Shown here one piece after another: positions 1-8,170 of a DNA stretch of 64,000 nucleotides. The notes under the pieces were generated by a model. The model was not told the origin of the DNA and ran no database searches. It worked only from the letters and a program-made list of their open reading frames with translations. Source of the DNA: Mogibacterium sp. (lineage in GTDB: Bacteria; Bacillota; Clostridia; Peptostreptococcales; Anaerovoracaceae); contig JAFRCS010000015.1 of the NCBI GenBank assembly GCA_017404265.1, positions 62,001 to 126,000 on the forward strand. Direction: 5' to 3'. How positions within the stretch are numbered: the first letter of the stretch is position 1; the number at the start of each line of letters is the position of its first letter. The position numbers and the translations under genes were made by a program.

Positions 1-133
1 AACCCTTCTTTCTTCTACCGCTCTTAAGGCGGTCAGTCACATGCTTTAGAAAGTATTCTACCATATTATTGGCGCATATTGAATGCATGCCCTGTCATGT
101 TCTTCACAATCCCTGTTTAAGGGTATTATTCAA

Positions 134-162
134 TTGACTAAAAACGTCCATTGCACTAAAAT
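134..162 (+). promoter_or_regulatory. sigma-A type promoter of the flavoenzyme gene
   Basis: A -35 box TTGACT (134-139) is followed after exactly 17 bases by TAAAAT (157-162). It lies about 100 bases ahead of the only well-placed start codon (260). The rest of positions 1-259 shows no gene that I can support; an upstream extension of the reading frame to 83 starts before this promoter and has no ribosome site. Confidence 0.6.
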
Positions 163-259
163 GAAACTGATATGTAGCAACCAGTTTCTTTTGGTGTGCA
201 TTTTATCATTTGAAAGTAATGAGGGCAGTTATTTTTATTTCTTAGGGAGGGATAAATTA

Positions 260-2332
260 ATGAAAAAGGAATATGAACCTCTATTCACCCCTTGGAAGAT
301 CGGTAACGTAGAGATCCCTAACAGGATCGTACAGACTTCCATGGGCGGAACATCCCTGTTCGGCTGGCTCGAGCCTTGCCATTTCGACAAAGAGGCAGCT
401 CACCACATCCTCGGCCGTGCTCAGGATGGCGTAGGTCTGGTACTCCCGGGCATGCAGTGCGTCAGAGACACAATGGGCAGAAGATGGCTCTATCAGAACA
501 AGAAGATGTTCAAGGATCTCGCTGAGTGGATGCCTGAGTTCCACAAGACAGGCTCCAAGCTGTTCATCCAGCTCGCCGGCGGATTCGGACGTTCGATGGC
601 TATCAACGACATGTTCGTTAAGATGCTTGAGAACAAGGCTCTCGGCGCAGTCTCGAAGCCATTCGTAGACATCGAGTACTGCTGCGCTTCCGCAGGTGAG
701 ACTCCAAACAGATGGTATCCTTCGATCAAGTCGAGAATGATGACCATCGAGGAGATCCAGGAAATGGTTGAGGCTTTCGCAAAGACAGCCAAGCTCTGCA
801 AGGACGCAGGTGTTGACGGCGTTGAGATCCACGCTGTACATGAGGGTTACCTCCTCGACCAGTTCACACTCGCAAACATGAACTACAGAACTGACCAGTA
901 CGGCGGTTCCTTCGAGAACAGATTCAGATTCCCTGTCGAGATAGTTCAGGCTATCAAGAGAGAGTGCGGACAGGACTTCCCTGTTGCTCTGAGATACTCC
1001 GTAGTATCGAAGACAAAGGGCTGGCTCCAGGGCGCACAGCCGGGAGAAGAGTTCGAAGAGTTCGGACGTGACATGGCTGAATCCGAAAAGGCCATCAAGT
1101 ACCTCGGCGACATGGGATATGACATGTTCAACTGCGACAACGGTACATACGATGCATGGTACTGGGCTCACCCGCCTGTCTACATGCCTGACAACTGCAA
1201 CTTCGAGGATGTAGCTCACATCAAGAAGTTCACTGACAAGCCTGTAGTCTGCGCAGGAAAGATGGACATCAAGTTTGCTGCTGAGGCTATCAAGAAGGGT
1301 GAGATCGATGCTCTCGGTATCGCCCGTCAGAACCTCGTTGACCCTGAGTGGGTAACCAAGATCAAGGAAGACAGAGACGAGGAAATCAAGCCTTGCATCA
1401 GATGCCACAACGCTTGCTTCAACTTCGCGAAGTCGAAACACACAGCTAACACACAGCCTCTGTTCGACTCGCTCCAGCTGGCACGCTGCGCGCTGACACC
1501 TTCAACGATGCAGCACAACAAGTACAAGATCGTTCCTACCAACAAGCCTAAGAAAGTTGCCATCGTAGGCGCAGGCTTCGGAGGACTCGAGGCAGCTCTG
1601 GTACTCAAGAAGAGAGGCCACAACCCTGTAGTATTCGAGAAGAGCGACAAGATCTTCGGTCTGTACAACACAGCCTCCGCAATGTCCTTCAAGGATGCTG
1701 ACAAGCAGCTCATGAAGTGGTATGAGAGAGAGCTCAAGAAGTGGGATATCGACATCAGACTCAACTCCGAGATAAAGGATATCAATGCCCTGCTCAAGGC
1801 ATACGATGATGTAATCGTATCGGTAGGTACATTCCCTAAGGCTCTCAACATCAAGGGATTCGACAAGGCTATCACATTCACAGATCTCCTGATCGGACCT
1901 AACGCCAAGAAGTATAAGAAGATCGTCTTCCTCGGCGGCGGACTTTCCTCCTGCGAAGCTGCATATGATGCGGTACTCGCCGGCAAGAAGCCTGTAGTCG
2001 TTGAGTTCCTGGATGACCTGATCGTAGCTCCTGGCACATGCCTTGCTAACTCCTCGTTCCTGAGAGAGGCTCTGCCGTTCAAGGGAGTTCCTGTACATCT
2101 GAGAAGCTCTGTCACAGAGATCGGCGACGGCTTCTGCATGATCAAGAACTTCGAGACAGGTGAAGAGTGGAAGGAAGAGTGCGACTGCGTAGTAAACGGT
2201 ATCGGATTCGTTCCGAACGACCAGTTCGCATCAGTCAAGAACAAGCACCTCCACAGAGTAGGAACCTGCGTCAAGTGGGGAGCTCTGAGAGAAGTAATCT
2301 GGAGCGCTTGGGATGTAGCAATGAAGATCTAG
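260..2332 (+). CDS. enoate reductase / Old Yellow Enzyme-type NADH:flavin oxidoreductase with 4Fe-4S and FAD domains
   Basis: 690 residues, typical of the 2-enoate reductase / 2,4-dienoyl-CoA reductase class: an FMN TIM barrel (about 1-370), a 4Fe-4S site and a C-terminal FAD/NAD(P) module. The barrel carries HAVHEGYLLDQF with His191 and His194; cysteines 379, 382, 386 and 410 fit the Fe-S cluster; GAGFGG starts at 437 (FAD) and GGGLSS at 559 (nucleotide). Such enzymes reduce activated C=C bonds of enoates, cinnamates or bile-acid intermediates with NADH; the substrate here cannot be read from sequence. The start at 260 is chosen for the AGGGAGG site (244-250); the 59 codons open upstream lack such support. 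Monocistronic, ended by a terminator. Confidence 0.88.
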   Translation: MKKEYEPLFTPWKIGNVEIPNRIVQTSMGGTSLFGWLEPCHFDKEAAHHILGRAQDGVGLVLPGMQCVRDTMGRRWLYQNKKMFKDLAEWMPEFHKTGSKLFIQLAGGFGRSMAINDMFVKMLENKALGAVSKPFVDIEYCCASAGETPNRWYPSIKSRMMTIEEIQEMVEAFAKTAKLCKDAGVDGVEIHAVHEGYLLDQFTLANMNYRTDQYGGSFENRFRFPVEIVQAIKRECGQDFPVALRYSVVSKTKGWLQGAQPGEEFEEFGRDMAESEKAIKYLGDMGYDMFNCDNGTYDAWYWAHPPVYMPDNCNFEDVAHIKKFTDKPVVCAGKMDIKFAAEAIKKGEIDALGIARQNLVDPEWVTKIKEDRDEEIKPCIRCHNACFNFAKSKHTANTQPLFDSLQLARCALTPSTMQHNKYKIVPTNKPKKVAIVGAGFGGLEAALVLKKRGHNPVVFEKSDKIFGLYNTASAMSFKDADKQLMKWYERELKKWDIDIRLNSEIKDINALLKAYDDVIVSVGTFPKALNIKGFDKAITFTDLLIGPNAKKYKKIVFLGGGLSSCEAAYDAVLAGKKPVVVEFLDDLIVAPGTCLANSSFLREALPFKGVPVHLRSSVTEIGDGFCMIKNFETGEEWKEECDCVVNGIGFVPNDQFASVKNKHLHRVGTCVKWGALREVIWSAWDVAMKI

Positions 2333-2356
2333 TCTTCATGGATCACCACAAATGTA

Positions 2357-2386
2357 AAAAGACTGCCTTCACAGGCAGTCTTTTGT
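2357..2386 (+). terminator. rho-independent terminator of the flavoenzyme gene
   Basis: Perfect 8-bp stem GACTGCCT (2361-2368) / AGGCAGTC (2373-2380) with loop TCAC, preceded by AAAA and followed by TTTT. It sits 25 bases after the stop codon. Confidence 0.85.
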
Positions 2387-2398
2387 TATGTGTATAAT
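2368..2398 (+). promoter_or_regulatory. putative promoter of the structured RNA
   Basis: TATAAT at 2393-2398 directly after the terminator. The best -35 candidate is TTCACA (2368-2373) with a long 19-base spacer, so the -35 assignment is weak. A start about 2405 would fall at the 5' edge of the enclosing stem of the RNA described next, which supports the pairing of promoter and RNA. Confidence 0.45.
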
Positions 2399-2400
2399 AG

Positions 2401-2591
2401 CGGCAGAAAAGTCCTGAGCGAGATGGTCCGAGGAGGAACTGAAGCCACACCGGAGCAGCGGACCGACGACAGAAGGAACCCCGGAAACTAGAGACCGCGA
2501 AGCGGGCTCATTTCCGGGGGCCACTGGAGGGCCGATGAAACGGATTGTGCTTCGTGACGACGAGGCACGAGCGGAAGGACTTATTCTGCCG
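2401..2591 (+). ncRNA. candidate structured non-coding RNA, family not recognised
   Basis: About 190 bases fold into nested helices by inspection. An enclosing long-range stem pairs CGGCAG (2401-2406) with CTGCCG (2586-2591) and AAGTCCT (2409-2415) with AGGACTT (2576-2582). Inside are GGTCCG (2425-2430)/CGGACC (2459-2464); CCCCGGAAA (2479-2487)/TTTCCGGGG (2511-2519) capped by GAGACCGC/GCGGGCTC around a GAA loop; and GTGCTTCGT (2547-2555)/ACGAGGCAC (2560-2568) with loop GACG. Unpaired segments are purine-rich on the + strand, which favours that strand, and a TATAAT precedes it. The 3' arm overlaps the last codons of the opposite-strand DUF4015 gene. I find no tmRNA, SRP or cobalamin-riboswitch core. 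A covariance search is needed for a name. Confidence 0.6.
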
Positions 2592-4374
2592 GTGCATTCC
2601 ATATCCCTTTGTACTGGTTATACTTTTCGAGGCTGTTTACTACGTTCCACGGAATAAAGCCTCCGTCCAGGCCTGCATCCTTCAGCCCTTTGATCTGAGC
2701 CTTAAGTTCTGCCTCGCCGTAGTTTACGGTCGGGGCCCAGTAAGGTGTGTTATAGCCGGTTATCCAGGTGCGTGCTGCGGCAGGGCTGAGCAGCATGTCC
2801 TGTTTTTTCTTTGCCCTCTTTCCCCAGTTTTTCATTGTACTGTACGGATCATTCCACGCGCCCGGTCCTCCCGTGTGATCAGTATATGGCATGGCGCTGA
2901 TAGCGTCGACTATATTGGATATGCCCGGCCAGTACTGTCCGTAAGCTGTCATGTATCCGTACACGCTCTCGCCGAATACATCGACGGAGAAATACGCTCC
3001 CGCCTCATGGATCTGGTCCGCAGCATAGAAACAGAAGTTCTGAACGGCCTGCCCTTTCTCCTCTCCGTACTTGTTGCGGAAATCAGCCGCGCCGGATTTG
3101 GACATGGTGTACGTGTTCTCAGGGAACCTTACATAATCAAATTGTATCTCGTTGAAGCCGAATTCCTTTACGGCCTCCTGAGCCAGCCTTACATTGTACT
3201 CCCAGGCCTTGCGTGAGTAAGCGCTGGGCCATCCCGTGTTTGTGCCGTAGACGATGCACTCGTCAGGATGATCCTTTCCGTATATAGGATCATTGAAAAC
3301 AACGATGCGCCCTATCAGATATACACCGGTCTCTTTAAGGGCGTCTATGCCCTTCTTATAGTCCTCTAAGGAGGCATATGCCGTTTTGTAAGAGCGCGGC
3401 GAGAGTTCCTTTGCCGTTCCCGACTTGTATGCCAGCACTCCGTCCTTTATATCCACGACCACGGCGTTGCAGTCGGTTTCTTCGATGATCTTGATATATT
3501 TCTTGGGCTTCACGGCTGCCACGCAGTTCAGATACATCGCGCGTGCGTTTGCGCAAAACTCGTTTCCTTCTATCACAGGCCTTTCATACGGGTAATAGTC
3601 CAGATGGCTGGCCTTGCCTCCATGAAGGTTTATGCCGTATTTATCCTTCTTCGCTTTGTCGTATACACCGTTATCGTTAAATACAGCATCGGCTTTTTCC
3701 TGAGTATCCGTCATGTACTTGCCATACACATAACCCTCTGCGACACTGTCCCCTTCCTGATATTCCACCTTATATTTGTTGACATATCCGTTCGCGTCAA
3801 TGTTGTCATAGCCTGTCACCTTAAGGCAGGTGCTCTTAGGTGCGAATGAGGCTATAGCGGGGCCTGTTTCCTCAGCATATATAGTCACAGGAGTCCTTAC
3901 ATATACCTCTGTTTCCTTTACTATATCCTCAGGCGACGCCGCGAGGTTATCTTCGCGTATGTACTTCGGCACCTTGCTGAGGATATCAGGGTTTTCTTCA
4001 GAGGATAGGCTCCCCTCTTTGCTGTCGATGGCGACATATCTTACTCCATCTACCTCCACTATCCTGTTTGTTCTGTATACCGGGGTGCCCCGAACCAGTC
4101 TGTCGATTTCCTTTGCTGTTACGGTACCCGTGCCGGTCTGCTCCCCTTCACTATCCTCTTCAGGAAGAGGCTTACCTATCAGGTATACGGCCGTATCGTT
4201 CGAAGTGCCGGCAACATAAGCATCCATATGACCGGATGCGGATCTGCCGCATGTGACAGCAAGCACGGCGGCCAGTATCAGCGCAACAAAAATGACGGCA
4301 ATATCCTTTTTAGCGAACATGCCGGCGATCTTTTCCGCATCCTGTTTGATTTTATGTTTATACGTATCTGACAC
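2581..4374 (-). CDS. membrane-anchored putative glycoside hydrolase (DUF4015 family)
   Basis: 597 residues starting at a GTG with AAGGGGTGG eight bases upstream. A hydrophobic anchor lies near residues 24-42 (IAVIFVALILAAVLAV), followed by a low-complexity and SH3-like extracellular part (about 150-230) and the DUF4015 TIM-barrel-like domain (about 265-597), recognisable by blocks such as NAVVVDIKDG, YLIGRIVVFNDP and IQFDYVRFPE. The family resembles alpha-amylase-type hydrolases; substrate and even activity are unproven. Likely outside the membrane and acting at the cell surface. The gene stands alone: upstream is a divergent sugar operon, and downstream it converges on the structured RNA. 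Confidence 0.8.
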   Translation of the reverse strand: MSDTYKHKIKQDAEKIAGMFAKKDIAVIFVALILAAVLAVTCGRSASGHMDAYVAGTSNDTAVYLIGKPLPEEDSEGEQTGTGTVTAKEIDRLVRGTPVYRTNRIVEVDGVRYVAIDSKEGSLSSEENPDILSKVPKYIREDNLAASPEDIVKETEVYVRTPVTIYAEETGPAIASFAPKSTCLKVTGYDNIDANGYVNKYKVEYQEGDSVAEGYVYGKYMTDTQEKADAVFNDNGVYDKAKKDKYGINLHGGKASHLDYYPYERPVIEGNEFCANARAMYLNCVAAVKPKKYIKIIEETDCNAVVVDIKDGVLAYKSGTAKELSPRSYKTAYASLEDYKKGIDALKETGVYLIGRIVVFNDPIYGKDHPDECIVYGTNTGWPSAYSRKAWEYNVRLAQEAVKEFGFNEIQFDYVRFPENTYTMSKSGAADFRNKYGEEKGQAVQNFCFYAADQIHEAGAYFSVDVFGESVYGYMTAYGQYWPGISNIVDAISAMPYTDHTGGPGAWNDPYSTMKNWGKRAKKKQDMLLSPAAARTWITGYNTPYWAPTVNYGEAELKAQIKGLKDAGLDGGFIPWNVVNSLEKYNQYKGIWNAPAE

Positions 4375-4412
4375 TTAGTCTTCCACCCCTTCCGTACCCA
4401 ATTAAACACCAT

Positions 4413-4442
4413 TTGTCATGGTCATTCAACCTAATGTATAAT
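4413..4442 (+). promoter_or_regulatory. promoter of the alpha-galactosidase operon
   Basis: TTGTCA (4413-4418), 18-base spacer, TATAAT (4437-4442). A transcript start near 4449 rules out the further-upstream ATG codons at 4413 and 4446 and fits the ATG at 4470. Confidence 0.7.
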
Positions 4443-4469
4443 CATATGGATAAAAATAAGGAGGATGCT

Positions 4470-5945
4470 ATGAGCAAAATAGATCTTACACCATTCATAA
4501 AGGAAGACAACGGGTCAGAGATCATTATAGAACTGCCGTGTAAAGAGAATGAAAGAGCATTCTTTAACGGATATCAGACATGGACACCTTCATTTGAGGT
4601 AGCTCCGACAGACACTCACATCGGTGTAAAGAGAATCTTCAGATTTCTCGGAGCCCCTTGGGGCACAACCAAATACGGCGATGTTTTTTTTATGAACTAC
4701 AGCGGCAAGCCGGGACGTTTCCACGGCTTTACGTATTTCTATAAAAGACATGACGACGAATACCTCTTCATAGGTTCTACTGACGAGACCAACGGCTATA
4801 CGATCTTCGAATACGACATGATCAAGGGCGAGCTCAAGATAAGTAAGGACGCCGGCAGTGAAAGGTTCGATCAGAACGTTCACATCGCTGCTTTCGAGGG
4901 CGGACATGATGAAGTCTTTGATGAATGGTTCGAAGCATCCGGGATCAAACGCATCCCTGCTGAGCCTCTTGCGGGCTACGGAAGCTGGTACAATCATTAT
5001 GACAAGATCAGCGACGAGACCATCACTACGGATCTTGAGGGGGCCGCGGGCATCCTGAAACCCGGCGACCTCTTCCAGATCGATGACGGCTGGCAGGTGC
5101 AGGTCGGCGACTGGGACTGCAATATGCAGCGTTTCCCTCGCGGCATGAAAGCTTCCGTGGACGACATCCATGACAAAGGCTTCAAGGCCGGACTATGGCT
5201 TGCCCCGTATTCAGCCCAGTGCAAGTCCCAGCTGGTGAAGAACCACCCTGACTGGCTTCTCAGACATCACGGAAAGCCTTGGTACGCGGGATGCAACTGG
5301 GGCGGATTCTTCGCTCTGGATTTTGATCATCCGGGCGTCCGCGATTACCTGAAGCGCACTTTCGATACGGTGCTCAATGACTGGGGATTTGATCTGGTAA
5401 AACTGGACTTCCTGTACGGAGCAGCTCCATGGCCGACTGCCGGAGGAGAATTCGACGGCGAGAGCCGCGGAGGACGCATGTGCCGCGCGATGGACTTCCT
5501 GAGGGAACTCTGCGGCGACAAGCAGATACTCGGATGCGGTGTACCTCTCGGACCTGCCTTTGGAAAAGTCGAGTACTGCAGGATAGGCTGCGACGCGAGC
5601 CTCGACTGGAACAACGTTCCGTACATGAGGAACGTCAACAGAGAATATCCGTCCACAAAGCACGCTTTGCTCAACACATTCTACAGAAGAGGCCTGGATG
5701 GCAGAGCTTTCCTGAACGATCCGGATGTCTTCTTCCTGAGAAGGGACAATATAAAGCTCTCAGAGGAGCAGAAAGACCTCCACGCGAAAGTGCTGGCACA
5801 GTACGGCAGTTTCTTCCTCACATCGGACAACATGGGCGATTACGATGAGGAGCAGCGCGTGCACTATGATAAGCTCAGGGAACTGTGGAATAAGAAAGAC
5901 TGGACAGACAGGCATTTCCTCGACTGGATCAGAAAATATGAGTAA
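4470..5945 (+). CDS. alpha-galactosidase-like glycoside hydrolase, GH36 type
   Basis: 491 residues, a compact GH36 (clan GH-D) enzyme. A short beta-rich N-terminal part precedes a TIM barrel with GYGSWYNHYDKI, FQIDDGWQ and AGLWLAPY blocks. Asp313 in VKLDFLYG is the expected nucleophile and Asp375 in RIGCDASLDW the expected acid/base. No signal peptide, so cytoplasmic hydrolysis of an imported alpha-galactoside is likely. The start at 4470 has TAAGGAGG five bases upstream. It is followed after 29 bases by a GPH-type symporter, giving a transport-plus-hydrolase pair of the melibiose type. Exact substrate (melibiose, raffinose, other alpha-galactosides or related sugars) is not readable. Confidence 0.82.
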   Translation: MSKIDLTPFIKEDNGSEIIIELPCKENERAFFNGYQTWTPSFEVAPTDTHIGVKRIFRFLGAPWGTTKYGDVFFMNYSGKPGRFHGFTYFYKRHDDEYLFIGSTDETNGYTIFEYDMIKGELKISKDAGSERFDQNVHIAAFEGGHDEVFDEWFEASGIKRIPAEPLAGYGSWYNHYDKISDETITTDLEGAAGILKPGDLFQIDDGWQVQVGDWDCNMQRFPRGMKASVDDIHDKGFKAGLWLAPYSAQCKSQLVKNHPDWLLRHHGKPWYAGCNWGGFFALDFDHPGVRDYLKRTFDTVLNDWGFDLVKLDFLYGAAPWPTAGGEFDGESRGGRMCRAMDFLRELCGDKQILGCGVPLGPAFGKVEYCRIGCDASLDWNNVPYMRNVNREYPSTKHALLNTFYRRGLDGRAFLNDPDVFFLRRDNIKLSEEQKDLHAKVLAQYGSFFLTSDNMGDYDEEQRVHYDKLRELWNKKDWTDRHFLDWIRKYE

Positions 5946-5974
5946 GTTATAACAAGTATTATAGGTGTAAAAAC

Positions 5975-7486
5975 ATGAGCAAAAACAAAGAAGCTGCCGT
6001 GGAATATACCGGCATCACAGAAAAACAGGCTAAGCGAAATCTTTGGTTCTTCCCTCTCGGTACTTTCGGAAGGGATATGATCTACAACCTGTTTACGAAC
6101 TTCATTCTGGTCTATGTACTCTTCACGCACAATCTGACGCCTGCACAGCTGATGGCTATCACGGGCATCATGATAGGCGCCAGAGTATTTGACGCTCTGA
6201 ACGACCCACTCATGGGAAATATCATAGAGCGTACAAGGACCCGCTGGGGCAAGTACAAACCATGGCTGGTCATAGGTATCCTCAGCACATCCATCGTGGT
6301 CTATCTGGCGTTCAACGTCAGGCTTGAGGGCTGGGCATTCATATGGTTCTTCGGGATCATCTACTTCGCGTACAGCATTGCCTACACGATGCACGATATT
6401 TCATACTGGGGCATGATCCCATCGCTCAGCAAGGACGGAAGCACCCGTGACAAGCTGACTGCCATGACCAACCTCGCAGCCGGTATCGGCGGAGGCCTCG
6501 CGGGACTCTTCATACCAATGCTGACTACAGGATCCGGAGCCATAGGAGGAAACGCTCAGACTGCTTACGGAGTGGTCGCTCTCATATTCTGCATCCTCGC
6601 TCCTCTCTTCCTCTGTATCACAATCTTCGGAGTCAGAGAAGACAGATCGTACATGGATACCACACCGCCTCCTGTCAGCTTCAAGAAGATCATCTCGACG
6701 ATCACCAATAACGATCAGCTGTCATGGATGTGCCTCATATTCCTGCTCCATCAAATCGGCGCAGACCTGATAGTCGGTGGCATAGGCTCCACATACATCT
6801 ACTTCACATATGGATATAAGGGAGGCCTCTACTCACTCTTCTCTACCATAGGTCTGTCCGCATCCGGAATACTTCTGATCGCCTATCCGTGGCTCTCGTC
6901 CAGGTGGAACAGAAAGACGCTGATGAAAGGTTTCGGAGTGATAATGGCTGTTGGATTCGCGATGATGCTGGCTGCCGGATTCCTGATGCCGGCAGAGATG
7001 CCTTCGTTCTGGATCACGACTGTCGGCTACATGCTGGCTCAGCTTGGAATGAACTGCTACTACGTGATCATGATGCTCTCCGTCTTCAATACAGTCGAAT
7101 ACAACGAGTATAAGAACGGCACCAGAGACGAAGCCATAATCGCCTCGATCAGACCGTTCTTCACCAAGTTCGGAAGCGCCCTCTGCGTACTGCTCACAAC
7201 AGTTTCGTACCTGATCTTCGGAGTCACAAATTACACAAATCAGATCAGTTCGCTGGAGCAGGCCGCAAACATGGGAACGATCACAGAGGCCGACAAGCTG
7301 GCTCAGATCGACACCGTCATCAATTCGGTAACTGCCGGCCAGAGCCATGGCATACTGCTGGTGATGGTCCTGATACCGTTCATCATGATGATAGGCGCTT
7401 ACCTGCTCTACAAGAAGCACTACATACTCGATGAGGACGAATACGACCGCATCGTCAGAGAACTCGCGGAAAAGAACGCCAAATAA
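5975..7486 (+). CDS. glycoside-pentoside-hexuronide (GPH) family cation:sugar symporter
   Basis: 503 residues with about 12 hydrophobic segments. The family hallmark is clear near residues 70-100: NDPLMGNIIERTRTRWGKYK, close to the MelB-type DPxMGxxxDRTxxRWGKxRP pattern. GPH carriers couple uptake of glycosides to H+ or Na+ across the cytoplasmic membrane. The gene lies 29 bases after the alpha-galactosidase on the same strand and ends at a strong terminator, so the two form an operon. The ribosome site is weak (AGGTG about 7 bases before the ATG), suggesting dependence on translation of the upstream gene. Confidence 0.85.
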   Translation: MSKNKEAAVEYTGITEKQAKRNLWFFPLGTFGRDMIYNLFTNFILVYVLFTHNLTPAQLMAITGIMIGARVFDALNDPLMGNIIERTRTRWGKYKPWLVIGILSTSIVVYLAFNVRLEGWAFIWFFGIIYFAYSIAYTMHDISYWGMIPSLSKDGSTRDKLTAMTNLAAGIGGGLAGLFIPMLTTGSGAIGGNAQTAYGVVALIFCILAPLFLCITIFGVREDRSYMDTTPPPVSFKKIISTITNNDQLSWMCLIFLLHQIGADLIVGGIGSTYIYFTYGYKGGLYSLFSTIGLSASGILLIAYPWLSSRWNRKTLMKGFGVIMAVGFAMMLAAGFLMPAEMPSFWITTVGYMLAQLGMNCYYVIMMLSVFNTVEYNEYKNGTRDEAIIASIRPFFTKFGSALCVLLTTVSYLIFGVTNYTNQISSLEQAANMGTITEADKLAQIDTVINSVTAGQSHGILLVMVLIPFIMMIGAYLLYKKHYILDEDEYDRIVRELAEKNAK

Positions 7487-7511
7487 GAGTTGCATATAAA
7501 CAGGCACAAAA

Positions 7512-7544
7512 AGAGGCCGGAGTACATCTCCGGCCTTTGTTTTG
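7512..7544. terminator. bidirectional terminator between the symporter gene and queT
   Basis: Stem AGGCCGGAG (7514-7522)/CTCCGGCCT (7528-7536) with loop TACAT, followed by TTGTTTT on the + strand and preceded by CACAAAAAG, which supplies a U-tract for the opposite direction. The flanking genes converge here. Confidence 0.85.
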
Positions 7545-7554
7545 CCTTTTACTG

Positions 7555-8058
7555 TCACATGCTGTCGGTGTTACTGTCGAATATCTGTCTGCGCTTTAGA
7601 ATAGCGCCGCAGAAGATCTCTCCCAGCACATAGCATCCCAGTATTTCTCCGCACAGGATCTGGATCATCAGGATAGGGATGGCGGTATCCACAACGCCGT
7701 AGCCGTACTTCAGGACGAACGGCACTATGAGAGCGTTGGCGATCACGGCAGGGATAGGTACCAGCCAGCGGTTATTGCGGAGAAGATAGCCCAGCGCCGC
7801 GCCAATGAGCGTTGCGAGGCTGCCGAATATGACGTCAAGTATGACGCCTCCTCCAATGAGGTTTGCCAGCAGACATCCAATAAAAAGACCCGGTATCGCC
7901 GCCGGCGTGAACATAGGCAGTATGCAAAGCGCTTCTGCTATCCTCAGCTGTATCGGCCCGAAAGATATCGGGGCAAAAACGAGTGTAAGGACCACGTAAA
8001 GCGCCGCGATGGCAGCTCCCTGCGTGAGCCTCTGCACCTTTGGATCGGTGTTTTTCAT
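7555..8058 (-). CDS. queT: QueT family queuosine-precursor transporter (ECF S component)
   Basis: 167 residues, small and very hydrophobic (5-6 membrane segments), with the QueT/DUF988 blocks AAIAALYVVLTLVFAPISFG and RIAEALCILPMF near the N terminus. QueT proteins are the substrate-binding S components of energy-coupling-factor transporters for queuosine precursors and work with shared EcfAAT modules encoded elsewhere. The start at 8058 has AAAGGAG nine bases upstream; 29 extra codons upstream are open but contain the regulatory hairpin and lack a ribosome site. Downstream is the bidirectional terminator. Confidence 0.85.
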   Translation of the reverse strand: MKNTDPKVQRLTQGAAIAALYVVLTLVFAPISFGPIQLRIAEALCILPMFTPAAIPGLFIGCLLANLIGGGVILDVIFGSLATLIGAALGYLLRNNRWLVPIPAVIANALIVPFVLKYGYGVVDTAIPILMIQILCGEILGCYVLGEIFCGAILKRRQIFDSNTDSM

Positions 8059-8089
8059 TATTTCTTTCTCCTTTGGTTTTGATATTTTA

Positions 8090-8118
8090 GAAGCAGGATA
8101 TCGGACCCGAACTGCTTC
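8090..8118 (-). promoter_or_regulatory. leader hairpin upstream of queT
   Basis: On the minus strand GAAGCAG (8118-8112) pairs with CTGCTTC (8096-8090) around a 15-base loop, followed by an A-rich single strand and then the AAAGGAG ribosome site of queT. This layout resembles a preQ1-I riboswitch, but the conserved loop bases of that family are not clearly present. Confidence 0.3.
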
Positions 8119-8170
8119 AGACGTCTGTTTTCTGCGGGCGTCCACGCGTGATGATACAACAATCGTTTTC

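Noticed and set aside
83..259. N-terminal extension of the flavoenzyme
   Set aside because: Begins upstream of the TTGACT/TAAAAT promoter and lacks a ribosome site; family start matches 260.
281..1441. 386-residue open frame opposite the flavoenzyme
   Set aside because: Shadow frame of a highly conserved gene.
2401..2591. cobalamin riboswitch, because of a GCCACTG string at 2519-2525
   Set aside because: The other conserved boxes of that riboswitch are absent and no B12 gene is downstream.
2369..2602. 77-residue minus-strand frame over the RNA element
   Set aside because: Ser/Arg-rich, no ribosome site; the helices explain the sequence better.
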